From NCBI RefSeq assembly GCF_965223525.1, contig NZ_OZ245005.1, forward strand, positions 310,001 through 374,000: 64,000 nt of DNA, written 5' to 3'. The stretch comes from Leptofilum sp965223525. GTDB lineage: Bacteria > Chloroflexota > Anaerolineae > Promineifilales > Promineifilaceae. The position numbers and the translations under genes were made by a program. The notes beneath the pieces are model-generated. The model searched no databases. It saw only the letters and a program-made list of their open reading frames with translations, and was not told the DNA's origin. Positions within the stretch are counted from its first letter, which is position 1, and every line of letters begins with the position of its first letter. Shown here piece by piece: positions 44,392 through 53,478 of this stretch.

Positions 44392-47300
44392 TTGAGAAGG
44401 TTGAAACATGTTTTATTTGTTCTGGCGGCTGTGTTTATTTTATTAATAGGTACAGCAGCGCCCTCACGAGCAATCGCCACCGATTTGCTCATCTCCGGTG
44501 TTATTGATGGTCCTCTCACCGGTGGTATTCCTAAAGCAGTTGAACTTTATGTTGTAAATGATATTCCTGACTTGAGCATCTTTGGCATTGGTGCCGCCAA
44601 TAATGGTGGCGGCACAGATGGTGAAGAGTTCACTTTCCCGGCAGATTCTGCTACGGCCGGTGATTTTATCTACGTAGCTACCGAATCAACTGCATTCAAT
44701 GATTTCTTTGGCTTTACGCCGGATTACACAGACGGCACGGCCGTTTCCGTTAACGGTGATGATGCTATTGAGCTGTTTGAAAATGGTAGCGTCATTGATG
44801 TATTTGGTGACATCAACACCGATGGCACTGGTGAGCCATGGGAATATCTAGACGGTTGGGCGTATCGCGTTTCTGGCACCGAAGCCGACGGCACTATCTT
44901 CAACCTTGCCAACTGGACTTTTAGCGGCCCCAACGCTCTGGATGGCGAGACGACCAATGATACGGCCACTACCCCCTTCCCGCTCGGTACTTTCATGCCG
45001 TTGGATGGGGATGCTGCGCCCAGCGTGGCCAGCACCGACCCAGCCAATGCAGCGACTGGTGTGGCGATTGATGCCAATATCACCATTAACTTTAGCGAAG
45101 ATGTGACTGTAACAGGCAGTTGGTTTGATATTGCTTGTTCAGTGAGTGGGGCGCATACGGCCGTAGCCAGCGGCGGCCCCGCCAGCTACACCCTCGATCC
45201 CGACACAGATTTCGCCAATGGTGAGAACTGTACCGTCACCGTGTTTGCCGCCCAAGTAACCGACAACGACACTGACGATCCACCAGATGCCATGTCTTCC
45301 GACGCTAGCTTCAGCTTCGATACGGTTAGCCTGGAAATCACAGACGTAGTCATCAACGAGTTCCTGGCTGATCCAGCGGCCGACGACCCCGGCGATGCCA
45401 ATGGTGACGGCACCCGCGACAGCAGCGATGACGAATTCATCGAAATCGTCAACGTTAGCGGGGCAGACCTGGATGTAAGTGGCTGGTCCATCAGCGACGC
45501 AGTGCAAGTTCGGCATGTTTTCCCCAGCGGTAGCGTTATTCCAGCCGACTGTTCCCTCGTTGTCTTTGGTGGCGGTACCCCAACCGGCAGCTTTGGTGGC
45601 GCAGTTGTGCAAACCGCTTCCGATGGCGCATTGGGCTTCAATAACAGCGGCGACACCATTACATTGGATGATGGCGGTTCCAGCACATTGGAATATGTTT
45701 ACGGTAGCGAAGGTGGCAATAACCAGTCCATCACCCGTGACCCAGACATCACCGGCACGTATGTGGAACATAGCACCGCTTCCGCTTCTGGTGGCGCACT
45801 CTTCTCGCCCGGTACTGGCCTGGACGGCACACCCTTCTCCGGCTGTACGTTTGGCACTCCAGTTACCATTATGGAAATCCAAGGTGCTGCTCACTTGTCA
45901 GCCTACGAAAGCCAATCCGTGCAAACGGACGGTATCGTAACGGTTGTAACTGGTAACAGTTTTTACCTACAAGACCCGACTGGCGACGGCAATGATGCCA
46001 CCTCTGATGCATTGGTTGTTTTCACTGGCTCCACACCTACCGTGGCCGTTGGTGATGCTGTTACCGTTATTGGTACTGTTGACGAGTTCTATCCAGGTGG
46101 TTTTGGCACTGGCAACCTTTCAGAAACCAACCTGGTTGGTCCCACTGTCACCATCAACTCTAGCGGCAATGCGCTGCCTGCTCCAATTGTCCTGGGCAAT
46201 GGTGGCCGCATTCCGCCAAGCACCATCATTGACGATGATTCAACAGGTGACGTAAACAGCACACTCACCTTCGATCCTGAAAATGACGGTATTGACTTCT
46301 ACGAAAGCGTAGAGGCAATGCTGGTGCAGGTGAACGACGCGCAAGTTGTTGGTGGTACGCGCTTTGGTGAAATTGCCGTCGTGGGCGACTTTGGTGCTAA
46401 TGCAACTGGCTTGACTGCCCGTGGCGGTGTTGTCATCAGTGCTAATGACTTCAATCCAGAACGCATCATCATTGATGATGGGCTTGTTTTTGACGAGCCA
46501 GATGCCAGCGTAGGAGACACCTTCACAGCACCCATCGTTGGCGTGATGGATTACACCTTTGGCAACTTCAAGCTGCTGAACTTTGATCCGCTGCCCGCCT
46601 TAAACAGCAACTTCACAGCAGAAACCACTAGCCTCTCCAATGCAGGCTCATCGCTCACCGTCGCCTCTCTCAATGTAGAAAACCTTGATCCTTCTGACAG
46701 CCAGGACAAGTTTGATGCGCTGGCCAGCCAAATTGTGAACAATCTTGGCACACCAACCATCATTGGCGTGCAAGAAGTGCAGGATAACACCGGTTCCACT
46801 AATGACGGCGTGACCGATGCCAGCATGACCTACCAAATGCTGATTGATGCTATTCAGGCAGCAGGTGGCCCGGTTTATGAGTATCGTGACATTGCACCGC
46901 TGGATCTGACAGACGGTGGCCAGCCCGGTGGTAACATTCGCGTTGGTTTCCTGTTCCGCCCGGATCAGGTCACTTTTGTAGACCGTGCAGGCGGTGATGC
47001 CACAACGGCCGCTACTGTCTCCCTCGGTGCGAACGGTGTTGAACTCAGTGTTAGCCCAGGGCGTGTAGACCCAACCAACGTAGCTTGGGATGATAGCCGT
47101 AAGCCATTGGCTGCTGAATTTATCTTTGGTGGTCAAACAATTATCGTGGTGAATAATCACTTCAACTCCAAAGGTGGTGATGATTCGCTGTTTGGTCGCG
47201 TTCAGCCACCGGTTTTGGATTCTGAAGTACAGCGGCTCCTGCAAGCAGCAGTAATCAACGGGTTTGTCCAAGACATCCTGGCCCTAGACCCGAATGCCAA

Positions 47301-47964
47301 TGTAATCGTGATGGGTGACCTGAACGACTTCCAGTTCTCTGCACCCGTAGATTTGCTGGAAGGCAGTGAGTTGAACAATCTTTTGGAAACGCTGCCAGCT
47401 AGTGAACAATATACGTACCAGTTTGAAGGTAACTTGCAAATTCTGGATCACATTCTGGTTAGCGACAATCTGTTCAATAACTTCTGGGTGGGAGTTGACG
47501 TGGTTCATGGCAATGCTGAACTTGACACAGATTTACGCTTCACGGATCACGATCCGGTGATTGCCCAATTCACCTTCCCGTACATCATTAACGCTGATGG
47601 TTGTTACGTCGTTGCCCTGGAAGGCAGCCCGTTTAACGGGCCTGCGACTATCGTTTCTGTAGGCGATCCGGGTTATAACGGCTTCCGCTTCCATGCAGGA
47701 CGCTGGGGACGGGCACAAGGGTTTGGTAACGATACCTGCTATGAAGTACACGGAACAGACAACAGCGAAATCATTACTGGTGGCCTCACCGATGACCTCA
47801 TCTTTGGCTACGACGGCGATGATTTCCTGATTGGTTTGTTTGGCGATGACACCTTTAGTGGCGGTGCTGGCGCGGATTTCGTCAACGGTAACAATGGTCT
47901 GGATGAAATTCTGGATTATGAGCCAGGTGTTGATTTCTTATTCAACGTGGAGCTCGGATACTAG
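44392..47964 (+). CDS. Large secreted nuclease (ExeM/NucH-like) with lamin-tail, Ig-like and RTX-like parts
   Basis: TTG 44392 follows GGAGG by 5 nt and gives a typical signal peptide (MRRLKHVLFVLAAVFILL to SRAIA), about 1,190 residues in all. Domains in order: a lamin-tail-like beta domain (about 30-190), a Big_5/Ig-like domain (APSVASTDPANAATGVAI), a second lamin-tail domain (VVINEFLADPAADDP to GADLDVSGWSI), an OB-fold segment of the ExeM type, an endonuclease/exonuclease/phosphatase domain (VASLNVENLD, IIGVQEVQD, VVNNHFNSKGGDD, MGDLNDFQ, TDHDPVIAQF), and C-terminal glycine-aspartate repeats (GGLTDDLIFGYDGDDFLIG) of the calcium-binding type. It likely degrades extracellular DNA. Confidence 0.9.
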   Translation: MRRLKHVLFVLAAVFILLIGTAAPSRAIATDLLISGVIDGPLTGGIPKAVELYVVNDIPDLSIFGIGAANNGGGTDGEEFTFPADSATAGDFIYVATESTAFNDFFGFTPDYTDGTAVSVNGDDAIELFENGSVIDVFGDINTDGTGEPWEYLDGWAYRVSGTEADGTIFNLANWTFSGPNALDGETTNDTATTPFPLGTFMPLDGDAAPSVASTDPANAATGVAIDANITINFSEDVTVTGSWFDIACSVSGAHTAVASGGPASYTLDPDTDFANGENCTVTVFAAQVTDNDTDDPPDAMSSDASFSFDTVSLEITDVVINEFLADPAADDPGDANGDGTRDSSDDEFIEIVNVSGADLDVSGWSISDAVQVRHVFPSGSVIPADCSLVVFGGGTPTGSFGGAVVQTASDGALGFNNSGDTITLDDGGSSTLEYVYGSEGGNNQSITRDPDITGTYVEHSTASASGGALFSPGTGLDGTPFSGCTFGTPVTIMEIQGAAHLSAYESQSVQTDGIVTVVTGNSFYLQDPTGDGNDATSDALVVFTGSTPTVAVGDAVTVIGTVDEFYPGGFGTGNLSETNLVGPTVTINSSGNALPAPIVLGNGGRIPPSTIIDDDSTGDVNSTLTFDPENDGIDFYESVEAMLVQVNDAQVVGGTRFGEIAVVGDFGANATGLTARGGVVISANDFNPERIIIDDGLVFDEPDASVGDTFTAPIVGVMDYTFGNFKLLNFDPLPALNSNFTAETTSLSNAGSSLTVASLNVENLDPSDSQDKFDALASQIVNNLGTPTIIGVQEVQDNTGSTNDGVTDASMTYQMLIDAIQAAGGPVYEYRDIAPLDLTDGGQPGGNIRVGFLFRPDQVTFVDRAGGDATTAATVSLGANGVELSVSPGRVDPTNVAWDDSRKPLAAEFIFGGQTIIVVNNHFNSKGGDDSLFGRVQPPVLDSEVQRLLQAAVINGFVQDILALDPNANVIVMGDLNDFQFSAPVDLLEGSELNNLLETLPASEQYTYQFEGNLQILDHILVSDNLFNNFWVGVDVVHGNAELDTDLRFTDHDPVIAQFTFPYIINADGCYVVALEGSPFNGPATIVSVGDPGYNGFRFHAGRWGRAQGFGNDTCYEVHGTDNSEIITGGLTDDLIFGYDGDDFLIGLFGDDTFSGGAGADFVNGNNGLDEILDYEPGVDFLFNVELGY

Positions 47965-47992
47965 TAATCTAGCTTTCACTAACTTGTAACAG

Positions 47993-48026
47993 AACCCTGC
48001 CAGAGCATGACTTTGGCAGGGTTTTT
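47993..48026 (+). terminator. Rho-independent terminator of the nuclease gene
   Basis: AACCCTGCCA (47993-48002) pairs with TGGCAGGGTT (48013-48022), followed by T residues. Confidence 0.88.
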
Positions 48027-48182
48027 TGTTGTCTGGTCACATTGATAATATGACCTGGGCATGACTTCCGGCACATCCATCTATTAACGCAATTTACTAT
48101 ACTGAGGCCATAGTTGATTAAGGAATAACAAATTGTGGTGCAGTTGGTACATACAATTTAACAAATCATGTGGAGGAAGATC

Positions 48183-48713
48183 ATGAAACAGCAAAAGAAA
48201 GATTTGACGGGTGGTTTGGTTCTATTGGCAATTGGTTTGATTGCTTTGGTAGGGCAATTTATAACGATTTCTGTACCAGGTAATTTTGGTCTGCTCATTG
48301 TGCCAGGGCTGGGGGCGTCATTCCTAGCGTGGGGAATTTTAAGCCGCAATGCTGGCTTGGTCATTCCTGGTGGTATTTTGAGCGGCGTTGGTTGGGGCAT
48401 TTATGCGATTGCTGGCCCATTTTCAATCTGGCAAGGCGACAATGAGGGTGGTGTTTTTCTCATTTTCCTGGGTCTGGGATTTGGGCTGATTACGGTGGTA
48501 ACGGCCGTTTTCACAAAAGAAACACACTGGTGGGCACTCATCCCCGGCGGGATCATCGCCTTCATCGGCATCTCTATTTTATTTGGTGGCGCCCTGTTGA
48601 CAGTAGTTGCCTTCCTGGGCAAGCTGTGGCCTGTGATTCTCATTCTGCTGGGCATCAGCATTTTGGTAAACGCTAATCGTGAAAAATCACCAGAAGAAAA
48701 GTTTGTTCCCTAG
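48183..48713 (+). CDS. Hypothetical polytopic membrane protein
   Basis: From ATG 48183 (GGAGG 7 nt upstream) the 176-residue protein has five or so hydrophobic helices with many glycines and ends in a short charged tail (NANREKSPEEKFVP). No family recognised. It is a single-gene unit, between the nuclease terminator and its own terminator. Confidence 0.7.
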   Translation: MKQQKKDLTGGLVLLAIGLIALVGQFITISVPGNFGLLIVPGLGASFLAWGILSRNAGLVIPGGILSGVGWGIYAIAGPFSIWQGDNEGGVFLIFLGLGFGLITVVTAVFTKETHWWALIPGGIIAFIGISILFGGALLTVVAFLGKLWPVILILLGISILVNANREKSPEEKFVP

Positions 48714-48748
48714 ACCACACGCAAAACAGGTAGCTAATTCCCAAGAGG

Positions 48749-48783
48749 CAGGCGCTGGATGACACCATTCAGCGCCTGTTTTT
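48749..48783 (+). terminator. Rho-independent terminator
   Basis: CAGGCGCTG (48749-48757) pairs with CAGCGCCTG (48770-48778), followed by five Ts. Confidence 0.88.
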
Positions 48784-48850
48784 GGTTGTGCATATGAACC
48801 TCTTACGGCCGTCTTACACAAATCATATGCAAATTAAGCAAAATACCATT

Positions 48851-48871
48851 CGGGTTTTTATGCAAAACCCG
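48851..48871. promoter_or_regulatory. Hairpin in the dnaK leader
   Basis: CGGGTTTT (48851-48858) and AAAACCCG (48864-48871) form a perfect 8-bp stem with a 5-nt loop upstream of dnaK. No CIRCE element (TTAGCACTC-N9-GAGTGCTAA) is seen in this leader. Confidence 0.55.
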
Positions 48872-48923
48872 TCCAAATTTGTATGTATCGCCAAGGCGAA
48901 ATTGTATTGAGAGGAGCATAAGC

Positions 48924-50834
48924 ATGAGTAAAATAATTGGTATAGACTTAGGAACAACCAACTCTGTCGTCACCGTGATGGAAGGTGGCGATGCCGTTGT
49001 CATTCCATCTGCCGAGGGGGGCAACACGACTCCATCCATCGTTGCTTTCAACAAAAAAGGAGAACGATTGGTGGGCCAAACCGCTAAGCGGCAAGCCGTT
49101 GTGAATCCAGACAACACCATCTACTCCGTAAAGCGGCTAATAGGTCGCCATTTCGATGCTGAAGAGACGAAGCGCACCCAGAAAATGGTACCTTATGAAA
49201 TCGTTGCCGGCGCACAAAAAGATGCGCGCGTCAACGTACCAATGGTGGACAAAAATTTCTCCCCGCAAGAAATCTCAGCATTCATTTTGCAAAAATTAAA
49301 GCGAGATGCTGAAGCGTATTTGGGCACGACCATCACCCAAGCCGTCATCACCGTGCCTGCTTACTTCAACGACAGCCAACGGCAAGCCACCAAAGACGCG
49401 GGTAAAATTGCGGGACTGGACGTGTTACGCATCATCAATGAGCCAACGGCCGCAGCCTTGGCTTACGGATTAGATAAGAGCGAAGATCAAACCATCCTAG
49501 TGTTTGACCTAGGTGGTGGCACTTTTGATGTTTCCGTACTGGAAGTAGGCGACGGCGTGGTGGAAGTGAAGGCTACCAATGGTGACACCCATTTGGGTGG
49601 CGACGACTGGGACGAGCGCATTGTGGCCTGGATGATTGATGAGTTCAAGAAGGACCAGGGCATTGATCTGAGCCAGGATCGGCAGGCATTACAGCGACTG
49701 CGCGAAGCGGCCGAAAAAGCCAAAATCGAGTTGTCTTCCCTGATGCAGACCGAGCTAAATCTGCCGTTCATCACTGCCGACGCAAATGGGCCAAAGCATT
49801 TGCAGATCACATTGAGCCGTGCCAAATTCGAGCAGCTAACCGAAGATTTGGTACAGCGTTGCCGCCAGCCGTTTGAGAAAGCATTGGCCGATGCTGGGCT
49901 TTCTGCCAATGAGATTGACGAAGTCGTGCTAGTCGGTGGCTCTACCCGGATGCCGATGATTCAAGAATTGGTTCATAGTCTGACAAGCAAAGTACCCAAC
50001 AAGAGCGTGAACCCGGATGAGGTTGTGGCTTTGGGCGCAGCTATTCAGGGTGGCGTGCTGGCTGGCGATGTGAAAGACGTGCTTTTGCTGGACGTGACGC
50101 CGTTGAGCCTGGGGCTGGAAACGCTGGGAGGCGTGATGACACCGCTCATCCCGCGCAACACGACGATTCCCACCCGCAAGACGGAAGTATTTAGTACGGC
50201 CGAAGATAACCAAACGGCCGTTGACGTACACGTCTTGCAAGGTGAGCGCCCAATGGCAGGGGATAACAAAACCCTGGGCATGTTCCGCCTGGACGGGATT
50301 CCTGCCTCGCCGCGCGGATTGCCGCAAATTGAGGTAACATTCGACATTGATGCCAACGGCATTTTGGATGTGACTGCCAAAGACAAGGCCACTGGCAAGG
50401 AGCAAAAGATTCAAATCACCGCTTCTACCAATTTGTCTGAAGCTGAAGTTGAAGATATGGTAAACGCTGCCAAGCAGCATGAGGTAGAAGATGCCAAGTT
50501 GCGCGAACTCATCCAGGCGCGTAACCAGGCAGACCAGTTGATTTACGCCACAGAAAAGAGCCTGAACGAGCTGGGTGACAAGGTAAACGAGGCTGAAAAG
50601 AGCCGGATTGAAGGGATGATTGCTGAACTGAAAACGGCCGTAACCACCGAAGACACCACTCAAATCAAAAACCTGACAGAACAGCTACAGCAGGCCAGCT
50701 ATGCCCTCAGCCAGCAGCTATACCAAAGCCAGGCAAATGGCAATGCCAACGGAAGCGCATCCAATGTAAATGGCAGCAGTAACGGACAAGAAAATCCAGA
50801 TGACGTCGTAGAAGGCGAATTCCAGGAGATGTAA
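48924..50834 (+). CDS. dnaK: Chaperone DnaK (Hsp70)
   Basis: The 636-residue protein begins MSKIIGIDLGTTNSVV and shows the Hsp70 signatures: the phosphate-binding loops IDLGTTNS and VFDLGGGTFDVS, VVLVGGSTRMP, the nucleotide-domain end and the substrate domain with VDVHVLQGERP. It folds nascent or damaged proteins in the cytoplasm with a J protein and a nucleotide-exchange factor. ATG 48924 follows GAGGAG by 8 nt; the frame extends to 48879 without a good start. It is followed by a CbpA-type J gene; no grpE is nearby. Confidence 0.97.
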   Translation: MSKIIGIDLGTTNSVVTVMEGGDAVVIPSAEGGNTTPSIVAFNKKGERLVGQTAKRQAVVNPDNTIYSVKRLIGRHFDAEETKRTQKMVPYEIVAGAQKDARVNVPMVDKNFSPQEISAFILQKLKRDAEAYLGTTITQAVITVPAYFNDSQRQATKDAGKIAGLDVLRIINEPTAAALAYGLDKSEDQTILVFDLGGGTFDVSVLEVGDGVVEVKATNGDTHLGGDDWDERIVAWMIDEFKKDQGIDLSQDRQALQRLREAAEKAKIELSSLMQTELNLPFITADANGPKHLQITLSRAKFEQLTEDLVQRCRQPFEKALADAGLSANEIDEVVLVGGSTRMPMIQELVHSLTSKVPNKSVNPDEVVALGAAIQGGVLAGDVKDVLLLDVTPLSLGLETLGGVMTPLIPRNTTIPTRKTEVFSTAEDNQTAVDVHVLQGERPMAGDNKTLGMFRLDGIPASPRGLPQIEVTFDIDANGILDVTAKDKATGKEQKIQITASTNLSEAEVEDMVNAAKQHEVEDAKLRELIQARNQADQLIYATEKSLNELGDKVNEAEKSRIEGMIAELKTAVTTEDTTQIKNLTEQLQQASYALSQQLYQSQANGNANGSASNVNGSSNGQENPDDVVEGEFQEM

Positions 50835-50849
50835 TTACACAAACCTGTA

Positions 50850-50913
50850 GGGGCGAGGCAGATGGGCAAAACCTTCGCAAAGCAAAGAAGCAGCATGCCA
50901 TCTGTCTTGCCCT
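50850..50913. other. Hairpin between dnaK and the J gene
   Basis: GGGGCGAGGCAGATGGG (from 50853) faces GCCATCTGTCTTGCCCTC (to about 50913), imperfectly complementary, ahead of the J-gene ribosome site. It could stabilise or attenuate the operon transcript. Confidence 0.55.
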
Positions 50914-50931
50914 CTGATTTAGGAAGGGCCA

Positions 50932-51891
50932 ATGGATTACAAGGATTATTACAACATCCTCGGCGTACCCAAAACCGCCAGCCAGGATGAAATCAAAAAA
51001 GCATACCGCAAACTGGCCCGCAAATATCACCCGGACCTAAACAAAGATGATCCGCAGGCTGAACAACGCTTTAAAGATATTAACGAAGCGAATGAAGTGT
51101 TGTCTGATGCCGAAAAGCGGAAGATGTACGATCAGTTTGGTTCCCAATGGCAGCAATACCAGCGCGCCGGCGGCCGTGCTGATGATTTCTGGTCGCAATG
51201 GGCTGGTCAAGGATATGGCAATCAGGGTGCTCGCACTGTGAATTCAGATCAGTTTGAGCAGATGTTTGGCGGCAGTGGCGGCTTTTCTGACTTCTTCGAG
51301 GCGTTATTTGGGCAGATGGGAGCCCGTGGGCCAGGCGGCCAGCAGGTTAACTTTAACGATGTTTTTGGTCAGCAAGGACAATCGCTCCGGCGCAGCCGCG
51401 ACGTGGAACACATGATTGAAATCTCGCTGGCCGAGGCGTTTTATGGCACTAGCCGCACCATTCAGTGGGAAAACGGCCGTTCCATCGAAGCCAAAATTCC
51501 GCGTGGGGTCAAAACTGGCTCTCGTGTCCGGTTGAAAGGACAAGGGCAAGATGGGGGTCATCTTTATCTGAGCATCAAAGTGAATCCCGATCGTCAACTT
51601 AAGCGAGATGGCGACAATCTGCGGGCAAAGGTTCCTGTTGATTTGTATACGGCCGTTCTCGGCGGCCAGGTAGATGTGTCAACCATCGATCGCACCGTCA
51701 AGCTCACCATTCCTGCCGGAACCGCCAACGGCAAGCAGTTTCGCCTGCGCGGTCTAGGAATGCCCAATCTGAAAAATCCAGAAGAGCGAGGCAACCTAAT
51801 TGCTACCTTAGACGTGCAGCTGCCTACAGACCTCAGTGACGAAGAAAAAGAACTGTTCGAGAAATTAAGAGAAATCCGGAAATATAAGTGA
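50932..51891 (+). CDS. CbpA-type J-domain co-chaperone (no zinc finger)
   Basis: The 319-residue protein has an N-terminal J domain with the HPD tripeptide (ARKYHPDLN), a G/F-rich linker and a DnaJ C-terminal substrate-binding region (VEHMIEISLAEAFYGT, GVKTGSRVRLKGQGQDGG, LKLTIPAGTANGK-like). There is no CxxCxGxG cysteine repeat, so it is CbpA-like and not a classical DnaJ. It directly follows dnaK. Loss of the zinc finger limits its independent chaperone activity. Confidence 0.92.
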   Translation: MDYKDYYNILGVPKTASQDEIKKAYRKLARKYHPDLNKDDPQAEQRFKDINEANEVLSDAEKRKMYDQFGSQWQQYQRAGGRADDFWSQWAGQGYGNQGARTVNSDQFEQMFGGSGGFSDFFEALFGQMGARGPGGQQVNFNDVFGQQGQSLRRSRDVEHMIEISLAEAFYGTSRTIQWENGRSIEAKIPRGVKTGSRVRLKGQGQDGGHLYLSIKVNPDRQLKRDGDNLRAKVPVDLYTAVLGGQVDVSTIDRTVKLTIPAGTANGKQFRLRGLGMPNLKNPEERGNLIATLDVQLPTDLSDEEKELFEKLREIRKYK

Positions 51892-51930
51892 AAGGGCAGA
51901 GCCGAAACCTGCCCCAAAATCACAACTGTA

Positions 51931-51970
51931 AAACGGCTAACATCGCGCGATGTTAGCCGTTTACGTTTTT
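51931..51970 (+). terminator. Terminator of the dnaK operon (perfect 32-bp palindrome)
   Basis: AAACGGCTAACATCGC at 51931-51946 is followed immediately by its exact reverse complement to 51962, then a T-run. The stem has no mismatch and the loop would be a few centre bases. It may also act in the reverse direction. Confidence 0.85.
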
Positions 51971-52050
51971 AAACCTAGCGTCAGGTTTACACTGAGATGG
52001 CGTATGGTTTCAGACCATTTTCTACGATTTAGATTTTATATACTGTAAGC

Positions 52051-52542
52051 ATGGAAATGAAAGTTGATTTGTCCCTGAACCGCATAAAAGCTGCCCGCCT
52101 TTTCCAAACTGCAAAGGAAAAAGCAACCACGCTACTCAAGGCAGAAGCATCTGCCCAAAATCAGGCGATGGGTTTTGCCGTAGGCACCTTTATCAGCCTA
52201 CTGCCAACGCCTGGCTTTAACTTTGCCCTGGCGTTGCTGTTGGCAAGCTGGTTCCGGCTACACAGAGCAACGGTGATGCTCTCGTTAGCCATCTGGAATG
52301 TATTTGTGACCGCGCCACTTTTTGCGTTGAGCTATCGTCTGGGAAATTGGTTGTTCCCTGCACCTGCTACCGTTTCTGTTGCAGAACAGTGGCAGGCACA
52401 GGTAATTTCATTTGTACAGGGGTTTTTAGTGGGGAATTTGATTGTAGCTGCGGTGGTAACGGCCGTTTCCTACACCATTGTTTTCTTAATTGCCTGGGTG
52501 ATTCGGGAAAAGCGTAGCCAGGCAGCTACTTCCGTTTTGTAG
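52051..52542 (+). CDS. DUF2062-domain membrane protein
   Basis: The 163-residue protein has a soluble start, then QAMGFAVGTFISLLPTPGF, the DUF2062 opening, and three to four hydrophobic helices. These proteins resemble the C-terminal membrane part of some glycosyltransferases and their function is unknown. Its 3' end overlaps the convergent GlsB/YeaQ gene by 17 bp. Confidence 0.8.
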   Translation: MEMKVDLSLNRIKAARLFQTAKEKATTLLKAEASAQNQAMGFAVGTFISLLPTPGFNFALALLLASWFRLHRATVMLSLAIWNVFVTAPLFALSYRLGNWLFPAPATVSVAEQWQAQVISFVQGFLVGNLIVAAVVTAVSYTIVFLIAWVIREKRSQAATSVL

Positions 52543-52777
52543 CACCCGTAGCCACCAGCAAAATTATTGCCCCAACAACGGCCACCAAAAAACTTCGCCA
52601 ATCAAAGCCAAAGCTAAATGGTTCGCCAGTGATAAACTGCATAATCAGGCCACCTAAAAAAGCACCAACCACCCCTATAACAATGTTATACAAACAGCCA
52701 GACCGTTTGCTGCCGGCAATTAGGCCAGCAACGCCGCCAGCCAATGCACCAAAAATAATCCACGCTAAGATACCCAT
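52526..52777 (-). CDS. GlsB/YeaQ/YmgE-family small membrane protein
   Basis: This 83-residue protein has three hydrophobic helices. It starts with the family opening MGILAWIIFGALAGGVAGLI, followed by the characteristic loop ending in GCLYNIVIGVVGAFLGG. Family members respond to general stress in some bacteria. It has a strong AAGGAGG ribosome site. Its start is the left border of the gene-free region 52778-53478. Confidence 0.9.
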   Translation of the reverse strand: MGILAWIIFGALAGGVAGLIAGSKRSGCLYNIVIGVVGAFLGGLIMQFITGEPFSFGFDWRSFLVAVVGAIILLVATGATKRK

Positions 52778-53011
52778 TCTAAAACCTCCTTATAGGTTGG
52801 TAAAAGCAAAAAGTGCTCAAAATAACTATCATTGCCCCAATTGCTTTTCATTTATTTCTAATATTGTAGCAAACCACAGAAAGAATTTTGAAAAACGAAA
52901 GGCGGTTTCTTTGTAGTTCTTACAGTAACGCTATACGTAAGGAAAATGGATTATGTTTCTTATCAACATATGATTCCCCTAAACCTTTCTTGATTTCTCC
53001 TTTTCAAAATG

Positions 53012-53039
53012 GTGCCTCTTTTGAGGCACTGTTTTGTTT
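53012..53039. terminator. Bidirectional terminator hairpin
   Basis: GTGCCTC (53012-53018), a TTTT loop, GAGGCAC (53023-53029), with A-rich sequence before and T-rich sequence after, so it can terminate on both strands. Confidence 0.7.
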
Positions 53040-53097
53040 AAGCAGCTATGCGACGTAACCCATGTTGTAAGTGAACCATCCTACAATTTTTTTATAG

Positions 53098-53179
53098 AGC
53101 AGCGCCACACAACCTCCTCTCCCAAGGTTGTATGATGCTCAGGATACGGCTTCATCTTTGTTTGTGGCGCTGCTTTTTT
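53098..53179 (+). ncRNA. Candidate three-way-junction small RNA with U-tail
   Basis: AGCAGCGCCACA (53098-53109) and TGTGGCGCTGCT (53163-53174) are perfectly complementary over 12 bp and enclose two smaller hairpins: CAACCT (53110-53115) with AGGTTG (53125-53130), and GATG (53134-53137) with CATC (53153-53156). A run of Ts follows the closing stem, so transcription from the left would end there. No promoter was firmly identified. It is not a tRNA or a recognised riboswitch. Confidence 0.5.
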
Positions 53180-53273
53180 CTTCCCTACTTTTCATTGTCA
53201 GATGGTTCGTAAGAAATTGTTTTTACTGTATGAATTAACTTCTTCACGCTTAATTAAAGCTTATTCTGCTCCA

Positions 53274-53305
53274 GACGCCGTGCTCCCGCACGGCGTCTCC
53301 TCTTT
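53274..53305 (+). terminator. Strong hairpin with T-rich tail
   Basis: GACGCCGTG (53274-53282) pairs with CACGGCGTC (53289-53297) around a CTCCCG loop; the tail is TCCTCTTTT. It could end another short transcript beginning after 53180. Confidence 0.7.
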
Positions 53306-53478
53306 TAGCAACCTCAACTAAAAAATCTGACCGCGTTTCGCTAACCTTGCAAGCACTATTTGGATACGGCCGTTGCAGTTGTCATTTAGAACCCGTGACT
53401 TTTGTTACTGCGGCGTTTCGTTCATGAAAGGTACTATTAGCTTAGAGACACAAGCAAAAACGCACAGGAGTTGTCCCT

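Larger units (their letters stand above)
52778..53478. other. 701-bp gene-free region with several RNA hairpins
   Basis: No convincing reading frame longer than a shadow is present. It contains the hairpins listed separately at 53012, 53098 and 53274, and one ACGGCCGT near 53366. It has the appearance of a small-RNA or regulatory cluster between a minus-strand and a plus-strand gene. Confidence 0.6.

Noticed and set aside
45139..45894. Minus-strand frame inside the secreted nuclease gene
   Set aside because: It overlaps conserved lamin-tail and Ig-like sequence of the real gene and lacks a plausible ribosome site or family.
48785..48923. CIRCE element upstream of dnaK
   Set aside because: I looked for the TTAGCACTC-N9-GAGTGCTAA pattern; only an unrelated 8-bp hairpin and the host palindrome are present.
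53098..53179. tRNA or tmRNA in the gene-free region
   Set aside because: The folded arms lack a TPsiC or anticodon loop and a CCA-type acceptor pattern; it fits a generic three-way junction only.
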